Positions 1 to 6,305 of a stretch of DNA of 7,027 nucleotides are shown piece after piece. The position numbers and the translations under genes are program-made. The notes beneath the pieces were generated by a model that searched no databases, was not told where the DNA came from, and was given only the letters and a program-made list of their open reading frames with translations. The stretch is from Pseudomonadota bacterium (GTDB lineage Bacteria; Pseudomonadota; Alphaproteobacteria; Rhizobiales; Xanthobacteraceae): the NCBI GenBank assembly GCA_023390695.1, contig JAEWCJ010000148.1:1-7027 (forward strand), given 5' to 3'. How positions within the stretch are numbered: the stretch's first letter is position 1; every line of letters begins with the position of its first letter.

Positions 1-32
1 GCCCGGCACCATGCCGGCCTCTGACGCGCTCC

Positions 33-36
33 GGAG
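33..36 (+). promoter_or_regulatory. Ribosome binding site deciding the nfuA start
   Basis: GGAG sits 10 bases before the ATG at 47. It lies inside the coding sequence if the ATG at 11 is used. Together with the conserved MFIQTE N-terminus it favours the downstream start. Confidence 0.6.
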
Positions 37-46
37 CACCCCGACC

Positions 47-607
47 ATGTTCATCCAGACGGAAGCCACCCCCAACCCGGCAACCCTGAAATTCCTGCCC
101 GGCCGCGCCGTTCTGGACCATGGCACGCTCGACATGACCGACCGCGAGCAGGCCGCCAAATCGCCACTGGCCGAGCGGCTGTTCGCCGTCGACAAGGTGT
201 CGGGGGTGTTTTTCGGCTCCGACTTCATCACCGTCACCAAGACGGACGGCGACTGGCAGCAGTTGAAGCCGCTGATTCTCGGCGCGATCATGGAGCACTA
301 CATGTCCGGTGCGCCGATCCTGAAAGACGGCGCCAGCTCCGCCGAAACCGGCGATGACGAGTTTTTCGATCCGGCCGACGCCGAGACCGTGAGCACCATC
401 AAGGAACTGATCGAGACCCGGGTGCGGCCGGCGGTCGCCAATGATGGCGGCGACATCACCTTCCGCGGCTTCAAGGATGGCGTCGTCGTTCTGTCAATGA
501 AGGGCGCCTGCTCCGGCTGCCCCTCCTCCACCGCGACCCTGCGGCATGGCATCCAGAACCTGCTGCGCCATTTCGTGCCGGATGTGACCGAAGTCCGGCC
601 GATGTGA
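47..607 (+). CDS. nfuA: NfuA/NifU-family Fe-S cluster carrier protein
   Basis: Cytoplasmic scaffold or carrier that holds an Fe-S cluster and passes it to apo-enzymes. At 186 residues it has the two-domain layout of alphaproteobacterial Nfu proteins. The N-terminal Nfu domain, roughly residues 1-88, opens with the family hallmark MFIQTEATPNPATLKFLPG. The NifU C-terminal domain, roughly 108-180, carries the cluster-binding CxxC as C155-S-G-C158, followed by PSST. I start at the ATG at 47 because the family begins with MFIQTE and a GGAG lies 10 bases upstream (33-36). An in-frame ATG at 11 would add 12 residues that do not look like the family. It is the first gene in the window and is separated from tsaB by 127 bases, so its own promoter would lie before the window. 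The family is certain; the individual client enzymes cannot be read from sequence. Confidence 0.95.
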   Translation: MFIQTEATPNPATLKFLPGRAVLDHGTLDMTDREQAAKSPLAERLFAVDKVSGVFFGSDFITVTKTDGDWQQLKPLILGAIMEHYMSGAPILKDGASSAETGDDEFFDPADAETVSTIKELIETRVRPAVANDGGDITFRGFKDGVVVLSMKGACSGCPSSTATLRHGIQNLLRHFVPDVTEVRPM

Positions 608-610
608 GCC

Positions 611-632
611 GCGGCCACGTAGCGGCCACGTA
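611..632 (+). repeat. Perfect 11-bp tandem duplication
   Basis: GCGGCCACGTA occurs twice without a gap (611-621 and 622-632), starting four bases after the nfuA stop codon. The first copy overlaps the 8-bp palindrome GCCGCGGC (608-615). It lies in the nfuA-tsaB gap, whose remaining bases to 734 show no convincing promoter and only a weak GGCC...GGGGCC-TTTT element (672-699). It looks like a simple slippage duplication; a protein-binding direct repeat is possible but unsupported. Confidence 0.85.
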
Positions 633-734
633 ACTGGGCATGAGCGACGTTTTCCGGTTCATCATCGCTCCGGCCTGAATTAGTCTGGCGGGGCCTTTTC
701 AGGTTCCGTCACCCTTCGTTCGGCTCATCTCGAC

Positions 735-1415
735 ATGCGCGTGCTTGCTATCGACACGGCTCTCGAAGCCTGTTCCGCCGCCGTGCTCGACACCGAGCAG
801 GCCACGATCCTGGCGAGCGAAACCCAGATCATGGTGCGAGGGCATGCGGAAGCCCTGATGCCGCTGATCGCCGCGGTCATGGCGCAGGCCGCGCTGAGCT
901 TCGGCGACCTCGACCGCATCGCCGTCACCACCGGACCAGGCAGCTTTACCGGCTTGCGCGTCGGCATCGCAGCCGCACGCGGCTTCGGGCTCGCCGCATC
1001 GAAGCCGGTCGTCGGCGTGACCACGCTGGCCGCGCTGGCCGCGCCTTATATCGCGGCCGATAGCAGCCTGCCGATCGCGGCGGCGATCGATGCGCGGCAC
1101 AACCATGTCTATCTGCAGCTTTTCGGCTCCGGCGGCACGATCCTGATCCCGCCGCGTGTCGCCCCCGTGCGCGAAGCCGCGCATGCGGCTGCCGCTGCGT
1201 CGGCCCGGCTCGTCGGATCGGGCGCCGGCATGCTCGCGGGCGAATGGAACGGCGACGGACAGCCGCCACTTGTCGATGAACGGCGTGCTTGCGACATCGA
1301 CTGGGTGGCGCGGCTCGGCTCCGCGGCCGACATGGAACAATCGGCGCCAAAGCCGCTCTATCTGCGCGCCCCGGATGCGCAACCACAGAGCGCGGCACAC
1401 TTGCCCCGGCGATGA
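735..1415 (+). CDS. tsaB: tRNA threonylcarbamoyladenosine biosynthesis protein TsaB
   Basis: TsaB is a non-catalytic member of the ASKHA fold. It partners TsaD and TsaE to place the threonylcarbamoyl group on A37 of ANN-decoding tRNAs (t6A), in the cytoplasm. At 226 residues it has normal family length. Visible landmarks are the N-terminal LAIDTALEACSAAV strand-turn, the family signature G67-PGSFTGLRVG-77, the DARHNHVY segment near residue 119, and a C-terminal LYLRAPDA motif typical of TsaB. The catalytic metal-binding histidines of TsaD are not expected here and are not seen. No good Shine-Dalgarno precedes the ATG at 735, but the start matches the family N-terminus exactly. The stop overlaps the rimI start as ATGA, so the two are probably translationally coupled; tsaB-rimI pairing is common in bacteria. 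Confidence 0.95.
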   Translation: MRVLAIDTALEACSAAVLDTEQATILASETQIMVRGHAEALMPLIAAVMAQAALSFGDLDRIAVTTGPGSFTGLRVGIAAARGFGLAASKPVVGVTTLAALAAPYIAADSSLPIAAAIDARHNHVYLQLFGSGGTILIPPRVAPVREAAHAAAAASARLVGSGAGMLAGEWNGDGQPPLVDERRACDIDWVARLGSAADMEQSAPKPLYLRAPDAQPQSAAHLPRR

Positions 1416-1897
1416 AGGCCATTCTCGATCTGGTGTTCGGCGCCTCCGAACCGGCTTACGCGGACGCAACGGCGGCCGACGCCCCCGCCATCGCGGCATT
1501 GCACGCCGCCTCCTTCCACCGCGGATGGAGCGAAGATGAAATCGAGCGGCTGCTGCTGGATCGCAGCATCCTGACCCATCGGGCGACGATCCGCCGGAAA
1601 CTGGCTGGCTTCATAATGTCGCGCATTGTCGACAGCGAGGCGGAAATCCTCAGCATCGCCGTCCGATCGGAGCAGCAGGGACGGGGCGTGGCGCGCAACC
1701 TCTTGCGGCTGCATCTGGGACGCCTCGCCGGCCGGGGCGTCAGAACGGTGTTTCTTGAAGTCGACGAAAACAACGCGCCCGCCCGCGGGCTCTATCAGCG
1801 AATGGGATTCTTTGAGGTTGGCTGCAGACCGGGCTATTACCCTGACGGACCGTCCGGGCCAGCCAACGCCCTCACATTGCGGCGGGATTTCGCCTGA
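1412..1897 (+). CDS. rimI: RimI-type protein N-alpha-acetyltransferase (GNAT)
   Basis: A GNAT acetyltransferase of 161 residues that would transfer acetyl from acetyl-CoA to a protein N-terminus; in E. coli RimI acts on ribosomal protein bS18. The acetyl-CoA pyrophosphate loop is seen as E87-QQGRGVA-94. The segment LEVDENNAPARGLYQRMGF follows, with E116 and Y128 spaced 12 apart, exactly as the E. coli catalytic pair Glu103/Tyr115. A GYYPDG turn follows near residue 142. The frame stays open upstream to 1289, but the ATG at 1412 is preferred. It overlaps the tsaB stop as ATGA, gives family length, and avoids a long overlap with tsaB. Coupling to tsaB suggests co-expression. The GNAT fold is certain. 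The RimI assignment rests on motifs and on the tsaB neighbour; the substrate is not proven. Confidence 0.92.
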   Translation: MKAILDLVFGASEPAYADATAADAPAIAALHAASFHRGWSEDEIERLLLDRSILTHRATIRRKLAGFIMSRIVDSEAEILSIAVRSEQQGRGVARNLLRLHLGRLAGRGVRTVFLEVDENNAPARGLYQRMGFFEVGCRPGYYPDGPSGPANALTLRRDFA

Positions 1898-1899
1898 CG

Positions 1900-1916
1900 G
1901 CTGTCCGATGGACGGC
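1900..1916 (+). promoter_or_regulatory. Hairpin / inverted repeat overlapping the fur -35 region
   Basis: GCTGTCC, loop GAT, GGACGGC forms a 7-bp stem with one T-G wobble, beginning three bases after the rimI stop. At the DNA level the perfect core is GTCC-GAT-GGAC (1903-1913). No T-run follows, so it is not a standard intrinsic terminator. It overlaps the proposed -35 hexamer (1909-1914), so it could be an operator or an mRNA 3'-end stabiliser; neither is shown. Confidence 0.45.
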
Positions 1917-1937
1917 ATTGCGCCGCCCCCATATGAT
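1909..1937 (+). promoter_or_regulatory. Candidate sigma-70 promoter for fur
   Basis: A -35-like TGGACG (1909-1914, four of six consensus matches) is followed by a 17-base spacer and a -10-like TATGAT (1932-1937, five of six). Transcription would begin near 1944, leaving a short leader that contains GGAG and the GTG start at 1963. If used, it would make the fur-to-corC block independently transcribed from nfuA-tsaB-rimI. Confidence 0.45.
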
Positions 1938-1952
1938 AACTGCCGTACGACT

Positions 1953-1956
1953 GGAG
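1953..1956 (+). promoter_or_regulatory. Ribosome binding site deciding the fur GTG start
   Basis: GGAG with a 6-base spacer to the GTG at 1963. The upstream in-frame ATGs at 1918 and 1933 lack a comparable site, and the second lies inside the proposed -10 box. Confidence 0.65.
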
Positions 1957-1962
1957 CTATGC

Positions 1963-2394
1963 GTGGCTAAGCCTAAGAATACCATCGAAGCGCGCTGTAT
2001 CGAAAAAGGCATGCGAATGACCGAACAGCGGCGGACGATTGCGCATGTGCTCAATGATTCCGACGATCATCCGGATGTGGAAGAGCTGTATCAGCGCTGC
2101 GTCAAGCTCGATAACCGCATCTCGATCTCCACGGTCTATCGAACGGTAAAATTGTTCGAAGACGCCGGCATCATCGAGCGGCACGATTTCCGCGAAGGGC
2201 GCGCCCGTTTCGAGCAGATTCCGGAATCGCATCACGACCATCTGATCAATCTGCGGACCGGGGAAGTGCTCGAATTTCAGTCCGAAGAGATTGAAAAGCT
2301 GCAGGCCGAAGTTGCCCGCAGGCTCGGCTACCGGCTGATCGACCACCGGCTGGAGCTTTACGCGGTGCCGCTCAAGGACGACGAAGCGCACTGA
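1963..2394 (+). CDS. fur: Fur/Mur-family metal-responsive transcriptional regulator
   Basis: A dimeric repressor that senses divalent metal and binds DNA; in rhizobia the orthologue (Mur) answers mainly to manganese, in Bradyrhizobium to iron as well. From the GTG at 1963 it is 143 residues, matching rhizobial Mur length. The winged helix has the recognition segment ISTVYRTVKLFEDAGII (from residue 55). Aligned to E. coli Fur with a constant +3 offset, both regulatory metal sites are kept: H36, E84, H91, H93 and H90, D92, E111, H128. The structural zinc cysteines C93 and C96 of E. coli are replaced by N96 and T99 in HHDHLINLRTG, as in the alphaproteobacterial branch. A promoter and RBS directly precede it. 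Its stop overlaps the plsC start (TGATG). The family is certain; whether iron or manganese is the effector cannot be decided from sequence. Irr is excluded by the lack of its heme-regulatory features. Confidence 0.95.
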   Translation: MAKPKNTIEARCIEKGMRMTEQRRTIAHVLNDSDDHPDVEELYQRCVKLDNRISISTVYRTVKLFEDAGIIERHDFREGRARFEQIPESHHDHLINLRTGEVLEFQSEEIEKLQAEVARRLGYRLIDHRLELYAVPLKDDEAH

Positions 2395-3347
2395 TGTTGC
2401 GGCTGGGCTTCGTCATCGGCGTCTTCGCCAGCGGCGCCGCCAGCCTGGTCTCGATACAGGGAGGTCTGCGTGCGCTTGGGCTGCCGGAGCAGCCGCGCAT
2501 ATCCATGTTCTTCTACCGCGTCCTGCGGCGGTTGTTGCGGCTGCGCGTCCGCGTGATCGGAGCGCCGGTCACCGGGCAGCCGGTGATTTTCGTCGCGAAT
2601 CATATTTCATGGGTCGACATCGCGGCGATCGGATCGAGCATTCCGGCGCATTTCGTCGCCAAGCGCGAGGTCCGCGACTGGCCGCTGATCGGTCTCACCG
2701 CCGAACTGACCGGCACCGTCTTTGTCGACCGCTCGCGCCGGCGGCAGACCGCGAACGTGAATGCGGAGATCGCCAAACGCCTGGCCAGGGGCAATCCGGT
2801 GGTCCTTTTTGCCGAAGGCACCTCCAGCGACGGCAACCGGGTGCTGCCGTTTCGCTCCGCCCTGGTGGGAGCGGCGGGCGACCTGCTGGCCTCCGGGCCA
2901 GCGCATCGGGAGGTCATGCTGCAGCCGCTGTCGATCAGCTACACGCATGTCAACGGCCTGCCGATGGGCCGTCAGCACCGCCCGCTGGTGGCATGGTACG
3001 GCGACACCGACTTTCTCCCCCATCTCCGGGATTACGTGCGGCAGGGCGCGGTCGACGCCGTCATCACCTTCGGGGAGCCGGTATCCTTCAGCGGAACCGA
3101 TCGAAAAACGGCGGCAAAATCCATTGAAAGCACGGTGCGGCGGCTTACATCCGCGTCGTTGCGCGCAGGTCCGCCTAGGAATTGGGCTGACGCCGGCATT
3201 CCTTTTGGCCCCGAAAAACGCTATGAGGGGCGGATCGCGGCCGGTGCCGCGGGTACAGGCGGGATGACTGAATTACCAGGATACCGGGGCCGAAAGGCCA
3301 ATCTTTTGAAGCACCTGGTGTCCAACCAGCCTAGCCGAATGGCATGA
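2394..3347 (+). CDS. plsC: PlsC-type lysophospholipid (1-acylglycerol-3-phosphate) acyltransferase
   Basis: Acylates lysophosphatidic acid to phosphatidic acid at the inner membrane in phospholipid synthesis. All four family motifs are visible: catalytic N69-HISWV-D75 (NHx4D), F110-VDR-113, the substrate motif E141-GT-143, and QPLSISY near residue 181. A hydrophobic N-terminal segment (about residues 3-24) probably anchors it. The ATG overlaps the fur stop by one base, and the TGA overlaps the miaB start as ATGA. It is odd in length: the recognisable domain ends near residue 256, where homologues of about 260 residues usually stop. A glycine-rich tail of about 60 residues with no family motif follows. 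The tail has coding-unlike third-position base use (about 35 of 60 codons end in G or C, against about 53 of the first 60). Rhizobia often have several PlsC paralogues, so the exact lyso-lipid acceptor is uncertain. Confidence 0.92.
   Translation: MLRLGFVIGVFASGAASLVSIQGGLRALGLPEQPRISMFFYRVLRRLLRLRVRVIGAPVTGQPVIFVANHISWVDIAAIGSSIPAHFVAKREVRDWPLIGLTAELTGTVFVDRSRRRQTANVNAEIAKRLARGNPVVLFAEGTSSDGNRVLPFRSALVGAAGDLLASGPAHREVMLQPLSISYTHVNGLPMGRQHRPLVAWYGDTDFLPHLRDYVRQGAVDAVITFGEPVSFSGTDRKTAAKSIESTVRRLTSASLRAGPPRNWADAGIPFGPEKRYEGRIAAGAAGTGGMTELPGYRGRKANLLKHLVSNQPSRMA
3288..3307 (+). terminator. Weak terminator-like hairpin in the plsC tail
   Basis: GGCC-GAAA-GGCC (3288-3299) is a 4-bp stem closed by a GNRA tetraloop, followed at once by AATCTTTT. 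The stem is too short for an efficient intrinsic terminator and it lies inside the annotated plsC frame, so any effect would be attenuation or RNA-end protection. CGGGGCC (3285-3291) can also pair with GGCCCCG starting near 3208. Confidence 0.25.
3315..3329 (+). repeat. Short inverted repeat just before miaB
   Basis: CTGGT, loop GTCCA, ACCAG forms a perfect 5-bp stem ending 14 bases before the miaB ATG, where a ribosome would load. It lies in the non-typical tail of plsC. It may modulate miaB initiation; there is no clear Shine-Dalgarno for miaB in this stretch. Short repeats like this also arise by chance. Confidence 0.35.
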
Positions 3348-4744
3348 CCAAACCCCGAAAGCTCTTCGTCAAGTCTTACGGCTGCCAGATGAACGTCTAC
3401 GACTCGCGTCGGATGGCAGACACCTTGGCACCGGAGGGATTCGCGGAAACCGACCGGATCGAGGACGCCGATCTGGTGATTCTCAACACCTGCCATATCC
3501 GCAAAAAGGCGGCCGAAAAGGTCTATTCGGAATTGGGGCGCATCCGTCAGTTGAAGTCGGAGGCGGCCACCGGCGGGCGCGACATCACAATTGCGGTGGC
3601 CGGCTGCGTCGCCCAGGCGGAAGGCGAGGAGATCCTGCGCCGCGCTCCGGTGGTGGACCTGGTGGTCGGCCCGCAAAGCTATCACCGCCTGCCCGAACTT
3701 CTCGCGACCGCAAAGCGCAGCGGCAAAGCGATCGACACCGATTTTCCGGTCGAGGACAAATTCGACTTCCTCAAACGCCCCTCCCGGCAGGCCATCCGCG
3801 CGCGCGGCGTCAGCGCCTTCGTCACCGTGCAGGAAGGTTGCGACAAGTTCTGCACCTTCTGCGTTGTGCCCTATACCCGCGGCGCCGAAATCTCCCGCCC
3901 GGTTGACAAGATTGTCGCCGAGGCAACGCACCTCGCCGAAGCCGGCGTGCGCGAAATCTCCCTCATCGGCCAGAACGTGAATGCCTTCCATGGCGAAGGT
4001 CCCGACGGCACCGACTGGACGCTGGCGCAATTGCTGTATCGCATCGCCGAGATTCCCGGCGTTGTGCGGCTGCGCTACACGACGAGCCATCCCTGCGATG
4101 TCGACGACAGCCTGATCGCGGTGCATCGCGATTTGCCGCAACTGATGCCGCAACTGCATCTGCCCGTGCAATCAGGCTCGGATCGCATTCTGGCGGCGAT
4201 GAATCGTCGTCATACCCGCGACGATTATCTGCGGGTTATCGACAAGCTGCGCGCGGCGCAGCCGGCGATGGCATTCACATCGGATTTCATCGTCGGTTTC
4301 CCGGGCGAGACCGACGAGGATTTCCGTCAGACGATGCAGCTCATTGAAGCGGTGGGCTTCAACGGTTCGTTCTCGTTCAAATATTCGCCGCGGCCGGGCA
4401 CTCCCGCCGCCGAAATGGACGCGCAGATTCCGGACGACGTCATGTCGGCGCGATTGCAGGAATTGCAGGCGCTGGTCGAGCATCAGCTCAGGACGTTCAA
4501 CACAGAGAGCATCGGCAAGACATTCGACGTGCTGTTCGAGAAGGCCGGGCGCCATCCGGGCCAGATCGTCGGCCGTTCGCCCTATCTGCAGCCTGTGCAT
4601 GTCACAGGCCCGACAGATCTGATCGGCAGAGTCGCCCAGGTGGATGTCACGGATCTGACCGCTTACAGCCTGCATGGAACGTTAAGCGGCGACGGCAATT
4701 CCGAACCGGGGCAGCATCACGCTCTTAAGATGGCGGAGGCCTGA
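3344..4744 (+). CDS. miaB: MiaB tRNA-2-methylthio-N6-dimethylallyladenosine synthase
   Basis: Radical-SAM methylthiotransferase that converts i6A37 to ms2i6A37 in tRNAs reading UNN codons, using two [4Fe-4S] clusters. At 466 residues it is full length with three domains. The N-terminal UPF0004 domain has cluster cysteines C14 (SYGCQMN), C50 (LNTC) and C88 (AGC). The radical-SAM core has C166-x3-C170-x2-C173 ([17 protein letters not shown]). The C-terminal TRAM domain runs from about residue 387 to 449 and is followed by a short polar tail. The start [17 protein letters not shown] fits the family and overlaps the plsC stop as ATGA. One oddity is residue 54: NTCHIRKKA has Lys where the family normally has Glu (IREKA). 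The partner MiaA is not in the window. The phoH-ybeY-corC order after it matches E. coli miaB-ybeZ-ybeY-ybeX. Confidence 0.98.
   Translation: MTKPRKLFVKSYGCQMNVYDSRRMADTLAPEGFAETDRIEDADLVILNTCHIRKKAAEKVYSELGRIRQLKSEAATGGRDITIAVAGCVAQAEGEEILRRAPVVDLVVGPQSYHRLPELLATAKRSGKAIDTDFPVEDKFDFLKRPSRQAIRARGVSAFVTVQEGCDKFCTFCVVPYTRGAEISRPVDKIVAEATHLAEAGVREISLIGQNVNAFHGEGPDGTDWTLAQLLYRIAEIPGVVRLRYTTSHPCDVDDSLIAVHRDLPQLMPQLHLPVQSGSDRILAAMNRRHTRDDYLRVIDKLRAAQPAMAFTSDFIVGFPGETDEDFRQTMQLIEAVGFNGSFSFKYSPRPGTPAAEMDAQIPDDVMSARLQELQALVEHQLRTFNTESIGKTFDVLFEKAGRHPGQIVGRSPYLQPVHVTGPTDLIGRVAQVDVTDLTAYSLHGTLSGDGNSEPGQHHALKMAEA
4735..4739 (+). promoter_or_regulatory. Ribosome binding site supporting the phoH TTG start
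   Basis: GGAGG lies in the last codons of miaB, nine bases before the TTG at 4749. It is among the strongest Shine-Dalgarno matches in the window. The later in-frame ATG at 4809 has nothing comparable. Confidence 0.65.
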
Positions 4745-4748
4745 CGCA

Positions 4749-5786
4749 TTGCGCAGCTTCAAACCGAATAACGGCTCGCTCACGCCGGCGCCCTCGTCGG
4801 ACGGCCCGATGACGCGAACGGTTCTGGCTTTCGACGACAATCGACTAGCGTCGATGCTGTTCGGACAATACGGGCAGAACCTCGCCATGATCGAGCGCAA
4901 GCTCGGTGTGGTCGTGGACTCGCGCGGCAACCACGTCACGATTGAAGGGACGCGCGACGCCTGCGATCAGGCGCGCAAGGTGCTCGAGACTCTGTACGAG
5001 CAGATCAAGGCTGGCGGCGATCTGGTGACGGGCGACGTCGAAGGCGCGATCCGGCATGCGCTCGCGCAGGGCTCGCTGTTCGATTACGATCCCACCGTCG
5101 CACGGCCGCATTTCGAAGAGATCAATTTGCGGAAGCGCCCGGTGCGCGCGCGGACGGCGGGACAGGATGCCTATATCCGCGCACTGAAGCGCAATACGCT
5201 GGTCTTCGGCATCGGCCCCGCCGGAACCGGCAAGACCTGGCTGGCCGTCGCCCACGCAGTCTCGCTGTTCGAACGCAAGGAAGTCGACCGCATCATCCTC
5301 TCGCGTCCCGCGGTCGAGGCCGGCGAACGGCTCGGCTTTCTGCCTGGCGACATGCGCGAGAAGGTGGACCCCTATCTACGCCCCATCTATGACGCTCTCT
5401 TCGACCTCATGGACATGCGGATCGTCGAGCGCGCATTGCAGGACGGGGAAATCGAGATTGCTCCTCTGGCTTTCATGCGCGGCCGCACATTGAGCAACGC
5501 AGCAGTGATCCTCGACGAGGCCCAGAACACCACGTCGATGCAGATGAAGATGTTCCTGACCCGGCTGGGCGAGAACAGCCGGATGATCGTCACCGGCGAT
5601 CCGAGCCAGGTCGATCTGCCGCCAGGGCAGACATCGGGGCTGACCGAAGCGACACGCTTGCTCGGGAATGTCGAGGGAATCGCGCAGGTCGCCTTCACCA
5701 ACGAAGACGTTGTCCGGCACGAGCTCGTCGGCCGCATCGTCGCCGCCTATGACCGGGCCAGCGCCGAACGCCTGAAACGTGAATGA
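4749..5786 (+). CDS. phoH: PhoH/YbeZ family P-loop ATPase
   Basis: Cytoplasmic PhoH-like NTPase of 345 residues (E. coli YbeZ type), thought to act with the endoribonuclease YbeY in RNA metabolism; the exact reaction is unsettled. An N-terminal KH-like region has VVVDSRGNHVTIEG at about residues 55-68. The ATPase domain follows, with Walker A G156-PAGTGKT-163, SRPAVEAGERLGFLPGD around residues 186-202, Walker B V253-ILDEAQN-260, and the sensor-like VTGDPSQVDLP (from about residue 281). I keep the TTG start at 4749: a GGAGG sits at good distance and miaB ends only four bases earlier. The ATG at 4809 would remove 20 poorly conserved residues and leave every domain intact, so the start is less certain than the gene. 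The stop overlaps the ybeY ATG. Despite the name, a phosphate-starvation role is not implied for this branch. Confidence 0.95.
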   Translation: MRSFKPNNGSLTPAPSSDGPMTRTVLAFDDNRLASMLFGQYGQNLAMIERKLGVVVDSRGNHVTIEGTRDACDQARKVLETLYEQIKAGGDLVTGDVEGAIRHALAQGSLFDYDPTVARPHFEEINLRKRPVRARTAGQDAYIRALKRNTLVFGIGPAGTGKTWLAVAHAVSLFERKEVDRIILSRPAVEAGERLGFLPGDMREKVDPYLRPIYDALFDLMDMRIVERALQDGEIEIAPLAFMRGRTLSNAAVILDEAQNTTSMQMKMFLTRLGENSRMIVTGDPSQVDLPPGQTSGLTEATRLLGNVEGIAQVAFTNEDVVRHELVGRIVAAYDRASAERLKRE

Positions 5787-6295
5787 CCGCGCTATCGTTG
5801 AACAACGTGCCGGCGGATATGCAGATGCTCACGCTTGATGTGATTGTGGAATCGCCGCTCTGGGACAAGAGCCCGGACGCGGAGGCGGTCATACGCAACG
5901 CCATAACGGCTGCGGCAAAGAACACCGCGCGGGAGCAGGCCGAGATCGCTATTCTGCTGACCGATGATTCGGCGATTCGCGAAATCAACCGCCAATGGCG
6001 CGATCAGGACAAGCCGACCAACGTCCTGTCCTTTCCCGCCGGTGCGGCCGGCGAGGAAAATAGTCATCTCGGGGATATTGTGATCGCCTATGAAACGCTG
6101 GCGAACGAAGCCGAGACCGAACACAAGCCGTTCGCACATCATCTCGCGCATCTGGCGATTCATGGCTATCTTCACCTTCTCGGGTATGATCACATGACCG
6201 AGGCCGAAGCCGCGCAGATGGAACAGTTGGAAACGACGTTACTCCAGCAACTCGGCATTCCCGATCCCTATGCCTATTCAGAGCCAGGGGTCTGA
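5783..6295 (+). CDS. ybeY: YbeY endoribonuclease / rRNA maturation factor
   Basis: Metal-dependent single-strand endoribonuclease needed for 16S rRNA 3'-end processing and ribosome quality control in bacteria studied so far. At 170 residues it carries the signature zinc site H127-GYLH131-LLGYDH137 (HGx2Hx5H), with the same spacing as E. coli H114/H118/H124. It also has the conserved WRDQDKPTNVLSFP stretch, where R73 matches the catalytic Arg59 of E. coli, and HLGDIVI thereafter. The start overlaps the phoH stop as ATGA. ATGs at residues 13 and 15 are possible alternatives because the first dozen residues are poorly conserved. In rhizobia the orthologue also influences small-RNA regulation, which is family knowledge and not visible here. 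It sits between its known functional partners PhoH/YbeZ and CorC/YbeX. Confidence 0.97.
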   Translation: MTALSLNNVPADMQMLTLDVIVESPLWDKSPDAEAVIRNAITAAAKNTAREQAEIAILLTDDSAIREINRQWRDQDKPTNVLSFPAGAAGEENSHLGDIVIAYETLANEAETEHKPFAHHLAHLAIHGYLHLLGYDHMTEAEAAQMEQLETTLLQQLGIPDPYAYSEPGV

Positions 6296-6305
6296 CCGAA
6301 CCGCC

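Noticed and set aside
640..678. Twelve-residue mini-ORF in the nfuA-tsaB gap
   Set aside because: No Shine-Dalgarno and no recognisable leader-peptide feature such as repeated regulatory codons; chance expectation at this size.
672..699. Possible intrinsic terminator GGCC...GGGGCC-TTTT before tsaB
   Set aside because: The stem is only four base pairs with a long loop; too weak to call as a terminator.
1289..1411. N-terminal extension of rimI to the upstream ATG at 1289
   Set aside because: It would overlap tsaB by over 120 bases and add 41 residues unlike the GNAT family; the ATG at 1412 fits length and coupling.
699..1499. Long antisense open frame of 266 residues opposite tsaB
   Set aside because: Arg-rich, low-complexity translation with no domain, fully opposite a recognised gene; a usual shadow in high-GC DNA.
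1918..1962. N-terminal extension of fur to the ATG at 1918 or 1933
   Set aside because: There is no RBS, the stretch overlaps the likely promoter, and Mur-type proteins have the length given by the GTG at 1963.
3221..4171. Antisense open frame of 316 residues opposite miaB
   Set aside because: It mirrors the radical-SAM coding frame, shows no known motif and has no credible RBS; a high-GC shadow.
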